This document shows positions 23,966-29,093 of a stretch of 29,093 nucleotides of DNA, piece by piece. Made by a program: the position numbers and the translations under genes. The stretch comes from CAZQBY01 sp964592405 [NCBI: uncultured archaeon] (GTDB lineage Archaea > Altiarchaeota > Altiarchaeia > JAFGQM01), in the NCBI GenBank assembly GCA_964592405.1, contig CAZQBY010000009.1, positions 20,087 to 49,179 on the forward strand, read 5' to 3'. Position 1 is the first letter of the stretch. Every line of letters starts with the position of its first letter. The notes beneath the pieces are model-generated. The model was given only the letters and a program-made list of their open reading frames with translations, made no database searches and had not been told where the DNA came from.

Positions 23966-25243
23966 ATGCCAAGAAATTCCCCAAGAGAGAACAGGAGAGG
24001 GGTTAAACGCGAACATAAGCCCGGAAGAGCCAAAATACCAAAAGACCTGCGGAAAAGGATAGATGTGCTCAAGAGAGATAAACAGGTAATTAACAGGCAT
24101 ATATCACGCGTCAAAAGTCTGCTTGATGCCGAAGTCAGAAAGCCCGCAGAGAGAAGAGACCCCGAGTTCATAAGAAGGAGAGAGATAGAACTAGAGAGGT
24201 TGCAACATGCGCTGGCTAGGAACAAGGAACAACTGAGGCTCATTGGCCGGAATGTTGGGACTAAGGAGGCCCTGAGAAGAGAGAAGGTTGCAGCTGATAG
24301 GAGAGAGTTTGCTGCCAGGAGAGATGCAGCACTCGTAGCCAAAACAGCGCGCAAGAAAATCGCTAGGCTTGAAGGAAATCTGAGGGGATATCAGGAGGCT
24401 GTCAGCGCCCTAAGGAGGGCCCGGGATGACCTGTTCAACAGACTTCGGGCTGCCGGTGGAAGAAATGCAGACCTTGAGAGAAAAATCGAGAGACTGAATG
24501 TAGAGATAGGCGCCCGGGAAGAAGCCTTAACCAAGACAAAAAGAGAGCTTATGGAGCTCAGGCAAAGGATGAAGAAAGGCGGTAGAAAGGCTGCACAGGT
24601 TATAGCCGTGGAAAGGGAGAGAAGCAGGACGGCTAGAAAAGCTGCGGAGGAACATCGCCAGAGGGTGGCCCAAATCGAAGGGGGGAGAAATCAGCTCTCA
24701 GAAGAGCTGAGGGACTTGAGAAGACAGCTCACCAGGGCAAGACAGGAGGGCAATAACAGGGAAATCCAAGAGCTGAGAGACAGAATTAGCCGTGTAGAAG
24801 GCCAATTAGCAGCAACAGGCGTTCTCGGAGGTGCCGGCAGTGAGGGTAGTGCTGCCGCTACAGCAACTGCAGGTGGGGGAGGATTGGCCCCCGAGGTTAT
24901 AGAATCTCTCAGGCAAGGTGGTGTCAGCGAGGAGCTAATACGGCGCCTACTGGAGGCAAGAGGCAGCCCGGGTGAAGATCCCATCGCTCAGAGGATACGT
25001 GCAGCAAAGGAAGCCGGCCTCACTGGTGAGGCGCTGGAGAAAGCCGTTATGGCCGCCCTTGGAAAAGAAGAGAGGGAGAAGGAAAAGAAAAGCGGCGCAG
25101 CCAAGTTTAGAGAGGGTGCAACCGAGATTGCTGGCGGGCTTAGTGCATCCATATTCAATCCAGCAATATATGGCAATATCCTCCTTATAGTGATACTGGT
25201 CCTCATGATGTGGATAGTTATCCAGTTCTTCGGGATGGTCTGA
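23966..25243 (+). CDS. Long coiled-coil protein with C-terminal membrane anchor
   Basis: A 425-aa protein. Residues 1 to about 35 are basic. Residues 35-280 are rich in Arg, Lys, Glu and Ala with heptad-like spacing, an extended coiled coil. A Gly/Ala-rich hinge (GGAGSEGSAAATATAGGGG, about 288-306) leads to a compact helical part (EVIESLRQGGVSEELIRRLLEARG and EAGLTGEALEKAVMAALG), and a membrane helix (about 400-422) ends the protein. Probably tail-anchored, cytoplasm-facing and scaffold-like; this is inference. Converges on lonB with 6 bases between stops. No family recognised. Confidence 0.75.
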   Translation: MPRNSPRENRRGVKREHKPGRAKIPKDLRKRIDVLKRDKQVINRHISRVKSLLDAEVRKPAERRDPEFIRRREIELERLQHALARNKEQLRLIGRNVGTKEALRREKVAADRREFAARRDAALVAKTARKKIARLEGNLRGYQEAVSALRRARDDLFNRLRAAGGRNADLERKIERLNVEIGAREEALTKTKRELMELRQRMKKGGRKAAQVIAVERERSRTARKAAEEHRQRVAQIEGGRNQLSEELRDLRRQLTRARQEGNNREIQELRDRISRVEGQLAATGVLGGAGSEGSAAATATAGGGGLAPEVIESLRQGGVSEELIRRLLEARGSPGEDPIAQRIRAAKEAGLTGEALEKAVMAALGKEEREKEKKSGAAKFREGATEIAGGLSASIFNPAIYGNILLIVILVLMMWIVIQFFGMV

Positions 25244-25249
25244 GAAGGT

Positions 25250-27151
25250 TCAGGTCAACCCAACCTTCAGTTTCCTAAGTATCCGGCCCCCATCCTCAAC
25301 TACGTGTTTTAGGACATCACGTATTGTCCCAGCGTAAATGACCCTTATTTTCCGTGCCTTTGCCGGATCCAGAACCAGATCCCCCTTGTTGGCCTTCGGA
25401 ATTATTACCTCTTTTATCCCTGCCTCAATGGCAGCCTCGACCTTGGGGGTTATGCCCCCTACAGGGAGGACTTCCCCCCTGACATCTATTGACCCAGTCA
25501 TAGCAATGTCCTGTCTAACAGGGATATTCTCCAAGGCAGAGAGTGCAGCTACCGCTACACTAATCGATGCTGAATCACCTTCCACACCCTCATAGGTCTG
25601 CAGGAACTGCACATGAATGTCATAATCCCTGATGTTCTTGCCCATATACTTCTTGACTATGGCCGAAACATTGTGGACAGCCTCCTTGGCTATATCCCCC
25701 AGCCTGCCCGTAACTATAACCTTGCCCTCATTCTTGCTCTCGGCAGCGGTAACTTCCGAAACTATGGGGAGAACTATACCACCGTTTCCTATAACTGCAA
25801 GTCCGTTCACCCGTCCAACCTCGGCACCCCTGGTGCGTATGACCTCATACTCCCTTCTCCTCTCAACATATTTATCAGCCGCCTGTTCCTCCAAGGTTCG
25901 CGAGGCCTTTAGTGCATCCCTGACATCCTGTCGTGTCACATATTTGTGTTTCCTCTCCACGGCCAAGTCACCGGCGGCCCTCACCAAGCCTCCGAGCTCT
26001 CTGAGCCTCAATGTCAGGCGACCTTTTCTGCCGGCACGCCTCTTGGACTCTATATGAATCTCCCTGACTGCATCCCTCACAAAGTGGGGTATCTTGCCGT
26101 CTTTGGAGACCTCCTGAGCCACAAACTGCACCAGCCTCTTTCTCTCCAGCTCTGTATCTGGTACGGAGTCGTTCATATAGACCTCATATCCATAACCCTG
26201 TATTCGGGATCTCAGGGCAGGATGAATGTGTTTAAGGACCTCTACATTCCCTGCAGCCACCAGAACAAAATCACAGGGAACCGGCTCCGTAACAACCATT
26301 GCTCCGGATGACATCTCGCTGCGCCCTGTTATATGCATCTGCCGGTTCTGCATAGCTGTCAGTAAATCGTGCTGTACCTTCAGATCCATGGTGCCTATCT
26401 CATCTATGAAAAGAACTCCCTTATTGGCCTTGTGTATCAGACCGGGGAGAACCCTCATATGGGCAGGAGTCCCGAGTCCGCCGCTTTGAAGCGGATCATG
26501 CTTGACATCACCTAGGAGGGCACCGGCATGTGCACCGGTAGCCTCTATAAATGGTGGCTTCTTCACTCCGGCATTATTTATCAAGAGTTTTGGGATTTCC
26601 CTCTTCTCAGTCTTGACCAGTTTTGTGGCAAGTATCATAACTGAGACTAGTAGTATACTGACTATCATCTGTGCCGCAATTATGACGGCATCGATATCCG
26701 TCAGCCAGTGGAGGATCCAGGGGTAGAGAAGGAGCAGGAAGGAGAAGAGAGTCAGGAAGAATTTGGAACTGCTTGGGGCCTGTGCGCGTGCTTTTTTCAG
26801 TACCTTTATTCCATTGCCTGCTTTAACGACCTTGACCCTCGGGTTGTTCTCATCCTCGGGATTTGGCAGAATCAGGACATCCTGCATCTCTTCCATAGGA
26901 AGCAGCTCGGCCATTGCTTGTCCAAGCAGGCTCTTTCCAGTTCCAGGTTCACCTATGAGCAGGACATTTCGCCTCTGGGCTGCTGCCTTTTTTATGATCT
27001 CCACAGCACCATCCTGACCAATTATCTGGTTGGCAAGTATTTTAGGGACATATATCTCCTCTGTTGTTTTGAAATCGTCCCATTTCCTAAGTTTGAGAGC
27101 ATCCTTCTTCTTGGTTTCGTTCTTCTTGGTTTTTTTGTCTTCTTTGGCCAT
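25250..27151 (-). CDS. lonB: Membrane-anchored archaeal Lon protease (LonB)
   Basis: An ATP-dependent protease at the inner face of the membrane. The 633-aa protein has the AAA+ Walker A GEPGTGKS at residues 67-74 and Walker B GVLFIDE at 245-251. Two membrane helices (about 131-150 and 155-176) are inserted within the ATPase domain, as in archaeal Lon. The C-terminal protease domain has catalytic Ser527 in EGDSAS and Lys570 in [10 protein letters not shown] Lys-rich start (residues 1-20) precedes the ATPase. It diverges from the tRNA methyltransferase gene with only 6 bases between start codons. Confidence 0.96.
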   Translation of the reverse strand: MAKEDKKTKKNETKKKDALKLRKWDDFKTTEEIYVPKILANQIIGQDGAVEIIKKAAAQRRNVLLIGEPGTGKSLLGQAMAELLPMEEMQDVLILPNPEDENNPRVKVVKAGNGIKVLKKARAQAPSSSKFFLTLFSFLLLLYPWILHWLTDIDAVIIAAQMIVSILLVSVMILATKLVKTEKREIPKLLINNAGVKKPPFIEATGAHAGALLGDVKHDPLQSGGLGTPAHMRVLPGLIHKANKGVLFIDEIGTMDLKVQHDLLTAMQNRQMHITGRSEMSSGAMVVTEPVPCDFVLVAAGNVEVLKHIHPALRSRIQGYGYEVYMNDSVPDTELERKRLVQFVAQEVSKDGKIPHFVRDAVREIHIESKRRAGRKGRLTLRLRELGGLVRAAGDLAVERKHKYVTRQDVRDALKASRTLEEQAADKYVERRREYEVIRTRGAEVGRVNGLAVIGNGGIVLPIVSEVTAAESKNEGKVIVTGRLGDIAKEAVHNVSAIVKKYMGKNIRDYDIHVQFLQTYEGVEGDSASISVAVAALSALENIPVRQDIAMTGSIDVRGEVLPVGGITPKVEAAIEAGIKEVIIPKANKGDLVLDPAKARKIRVIYAGTIRDVLKHVVEDGGRILRKLKVGLT

Positions 27152-27157
27152 TATAGT

Positions 27158-28213
27158 ATGATTGTTTTCCGGTTTTCAGGAGAGCATGAGACGCTCCCCA
27201 TTGAGGAGGTGAGGGCGCTCTATGAGGCGTATGGTAGGGAGTTTGAGATCCTGGAAAGGACAGACAGGCTGTTACTTGTCAAGGGCAGTCTCAGCCCACA
27301 TATCCTATCACGCCTAGCCCTAACCCATGGATTTTATCCGACAGATATAGTCACAGACATAAGAGGTCTGGACAGGATATTATTATCCCTAGACCTTAAA
27401 AAAGCCAAGAGTTTCTGTGTCCGGTGTCTGGGCTTCCGGCACAATAGAGCGGAGGAAAGGCGCACAGGGGAAATAATCCTCAGCAGCCACAAAGCTAAGG
27501 TTGATCTGGAGAAGCCAGATGCCATAGTCTACATCATCAGGATAAACAAGAGAGTGGCAGTCTCCCTTAGGAGATATGAAACAGGGAATTTTACCGCACG
27601 CAATCCCAATAAGAGACCATTCTTTCACCCCCTCGCCCTGAGCCCAAAACTGGCATGCCTGTTCCTGAATCTGGCCAGACTGCGGGAGGGAAACACAGTT
27701 CTTGACCCCTTCTGCGGCTCTGGGTCAATATTGATAGAAGCTGGTTTGATGAATCTAAAGGCAATAGGTATTGATAAGGATATAGAAATGCTTTGGGGGT
27801 GTGCCCGGAATCTAGAGCACTATGGTGTGGAAGCCGAGATTATGGAGGGAGATGCCACAGATATCAGGCTGGTGGACAGTGAGGGAAAACCGAAAACTGT
27901 AGATGCAATAGTCACTGACCCCCCATATGCACGCGCAAGCAAGGTATTTTCAATGCCTCCGGAAGAGCTTTACAGTGCCTTCTTGAAATCAGCCTACCGG
28001 ACGCTCAGGCCGGGCGGATATCTGGTCTTTTCAGTCCCTCATGACACAAGAATTGGTTATCCGATTAATAAAGTGGAGGGCCGGCAGGAGCCATCATCTA
28101 ACCAAGGTGGAGATCTGAAAGCCGGTTTTGAAGAGAGGGGAAACTTCTTATATTATGTCCACAAATCGCTCACTAGGAGGATTTATGTTTTGAGAAAGGC
28201 TGTCCAAGACTAA
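27158..28213 (+). CDS. THUMP-domain tRNA guanine-N2 methyltransferase (Trm-G10/Trm11 family)
   Basis: A 351-aa protein with an N-terminal THUMP-containing region (about residues 1-150) and a C-terminal Rossmann methyltransferase. SAM motif I is [16 protein letters not shown] at 181-196, and the catalytic amino-methyltransferase motif DPPY is at 254-257 in [10 protein letters not shown]. This fits the archaeal enzyme that makes m2G/m22G at position 10 of tRNA. ATG 27158 is chosen because the THUMP domain begins there; the frame is open for 150 codons further upstream only because it runs antisense to lonB. Confidence 0.9.
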   Translation: MIVFRFSGEHETLPIEEVRALYEAYGREFEILERTDRLLLVKGSLSPHILSRLALTHGFYPTDIVTDIRGLDRILLSLDLKKAKSFCVRCLGFRHNRAEERRTGEIILSSHKAKVDLEKPDAIVYIIRINKRVAVSLRRYETGNFTARNPNKRPFFHPLALSPKLACLFLNLARLREGNTVLDPFCGSGSILIEAGLMNLKAIGIDKDIEMLWGCARNLEHYGVEAEIMEGDATDIRLVDSEGKPKTVDAIVTDPPYARASKVFSMPPEELYSAFLKSAYRTLRPGGYLVFSVPHDTRIGYPINKVEGRQEPSSNQGGDLKAGFEERGNFLYYVHKSLTRRIYVLRKAVQD

Positions 28214-28265
28214 CTTATTTGGCTGGTGGCCGAAAAGCTTATTTTCATCCAGCTTCAAAATCTCT

Positions 28266-29057
28266 GTGGATTTCTATCTGGACAAAAACCTAATATTGGA
28301 GTCAAACTGCGAGCTTGAAGAAGCGGAGTTTGGCATAATTGGGGTGCCCTTTGATTCCACCTGCTCATATCGACCCGGCTGTCGCTTTGGGCCGCTGGCC
28401 ATACGAACGGAATTCCTAGAGCTGGAAAAGCCGGACGAGTTCTTCAAGCGGAAGATCTGCGATTTGGGCAATCTTAACGTCGTCCATGGCAATCTCCAAG
28501 AGACCAACCGCCGCTTTGAGGAAACCCTGCAAAAGGTCTTTCAGGAGAACTCTGACCTTACCCTCATAACCCTAGGAGGTGAGCACTCAGTCTCTTACCC
28601 ACCAATAAAGGTTCTCAAAGAAAGGCACAAGGGTCTGCAGGTCGCCCACTTCGACGCCCACGCAGACCTGAAGGATAATTATCTGGGTGAGAAGTGGTCG
28701 CATGCAACGGCCATGAAAAGGGTTTACGACCTGGGTGTGGATATAGTGCAGTTTGGTGTCAGGGCGGCTGATAAGAGCGAGAAGGCAATCCGGAAGAAAC
28801 TGAAGAACAAATTGGAAGACAAACCGACCTACATAAGCATAGACATGGATGTGCTTGATCCGGGCCTCTGCCCCGGTGTGGGGACTCCGGAACCGGGAGG
28901 TCTAACACTATCCAAGATATTATCGATAGTCAGAAAGGTCAGAAACCTCGCAGGCTTTGACATAACCGAAACCAATCCCCTTTTTGACAAGGGCAATGTA
29001 ACCTCCGTAACTGCCGCGAAACTAATGCTGGAGCTCATTCAATCTTCTCCTCAATAA
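28266..29057 (+). CDS. speB: Agmatinase-family ureohydrolase
   Basis: This arginase/agmatinase-fold enzyme probably hydrolyses agmatine to putrescine and urea. The 263-aa protein carries all binuclear Mn2+ ligands: H107 in GGEHS, D130, H132 and D134 in DAHADL, and D193 and D195 in SIDMDVLDP, plus H146 (SHAT). The family phrase PGVGTPEPGG is at 203-212. It starts at GTG 28266 and is slightly shorter than the usual 280-300 aa. Arginase or another guanidino-hydrolase activity cannot be excluded, but agmatinase is the usual archaeal function. It follows the methyltransferase gene by 52 bases. Confidence 0.9.
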   Translation: MDFYLDKNLILESNCELEEAEFGIIGVPFDSTCSYRPGCRFGPLAIRTEFLELEKPDEFFKRKICDLGNLNVVHGNLQETNRRFEETLQKVFQENSDLTLITLGGEHSVSYPPIKVLKERHKGLQVAHFDAHADLKDNYLGEKWSHATAMKRVYDLGVDIVQFGVRAADKSEKAIRKKLKNKLEDKPTYISIDMDVLDPGLCPGVGTPEPGGLTLSKILSIVRKVRNLAGFDITETNPLFDKGNVTSVTAAKLMLELIQSSPQ

Positions 29058-29093
29058 AGAAGTTCTTGATCCGGCCAAGAAGCCTTTTACCGA
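29035..29093 (-). CDS. C-terminal end of a further minus-strand gene (partial)
   Basis: Reading the minus strand from the window edge, one frame stays open and ends GKRLLGRIKNFFIEEKIE before a TGA at 29035-29037. The Lys/Glu-rich helical end looks protein-like. It would overlap the 3' end of the agmatinase gene by 23 bases, like other convergent pairs here. With only 18 codons visible it cannot be identified. Confidence 0.35.
   Translation of the reverse strand, partial: GKRLLGRIKNFFIEEKIE

Noticed and set aside
26708-27157. Open 150-codon extension upstream of the tRNA methyltransferase
   Set aside because: It runs antisense through lonB, and the THUMP domain begins at ATG 27158.
28214-28260. 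GCTGG/CCAGC inverted repeat upstream of the agmatinase gene
   Set aside because: Arms of 5 bases with a loop of more than 20 are likely by chance.

Overview
This is archaeal DNA of roughly balanced base composition. It carries both subunits of DNA topoisomerase VI, a membrane-anchored archaeal-type Lon protease (LonB), a geranylgeranyl reductase for archaeal lipids with its own ferredoxin, a THUMP-type tRNA guanine methyltransferase, an RPA/SSB-like OB-fold protein and a tRNA-Asn without an encoded CCA. Box A (TATA-like) elements sit about 25-35 bases ahead of several starts, so many transcripts should be nearly leaderless. I cannot fix the phylum. The many small membrane and coiled-coil proteins and the large sequon-rich surface proteins suit metagenome-derived euryarchaeal or DPANN-like lineages.

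Layout. (1) 1-2172: a two-gene lipoate-protein ligase (catalytic LplA plus separate C-terminal domain protein) converges on an iron-type alcohol dehydrogenase. (2) 2330-12955: a plus-strand cell-envelope island. It holds a giant secreted multi-domain protein (about 1,980 aa), a small secreted protein (230 aa), a membrane-anchored protein resembling cell-wall-binding proteins (562 aa), a membrane-anchored Cys-motif protein (439 aa) and a multi-pass membrane protein. Three of the five appear to share one previously unnamed domain of about 190 aa. (3) 12894-12966: tRNA-Asn on the minus strand, antisense to the 3' end of the multi-pass protein gene and abutting a 12-bp direct repeat. (4) 13041-18015: a tightly packed minus-strand run, read from high to low coordinates: OB-fold protein, BASS-type transporter, Top6B, Top6A, SAM methyltransferase, small hypothetical. 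(5) 18085-20391: a small RaiA/HPF-like candidate, a phospholipase-D-like membrane protein, then the ferredoxin-geranylgeranyl reductase pair with overlapping ATGA. (6) 20503-25243: a DUF429 RNase H-fold protein, two tiny membrane proteins, a B12-binding-type radical SAM protein and two tail-anchored coiled-coil proteins. (7) 25250-29093: LonB, divergent by 6 bp from a tRNA methyltransferase, then an agmatinase-family ureohydrolase, and the end of a further minus-strand gene at the window edge.

Functionally the window mixes housekeeping (lipoylation, membrane-lipid saturation, DNA topology, proteolysis, tRNA modification, polyamine synthesis) with one accessory-looking region, the envelope island. 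That region is the most likely place for undescribed biology: a shared domain occurs as a tail on a giant adhesin-like protein, as a stand-alone secreted protein with its own promoter and terminator, and in a membrane-anchored form. The intergenic DNA of the island also carries several short tandem duplications, one of which duplicates a ribosome binding site.
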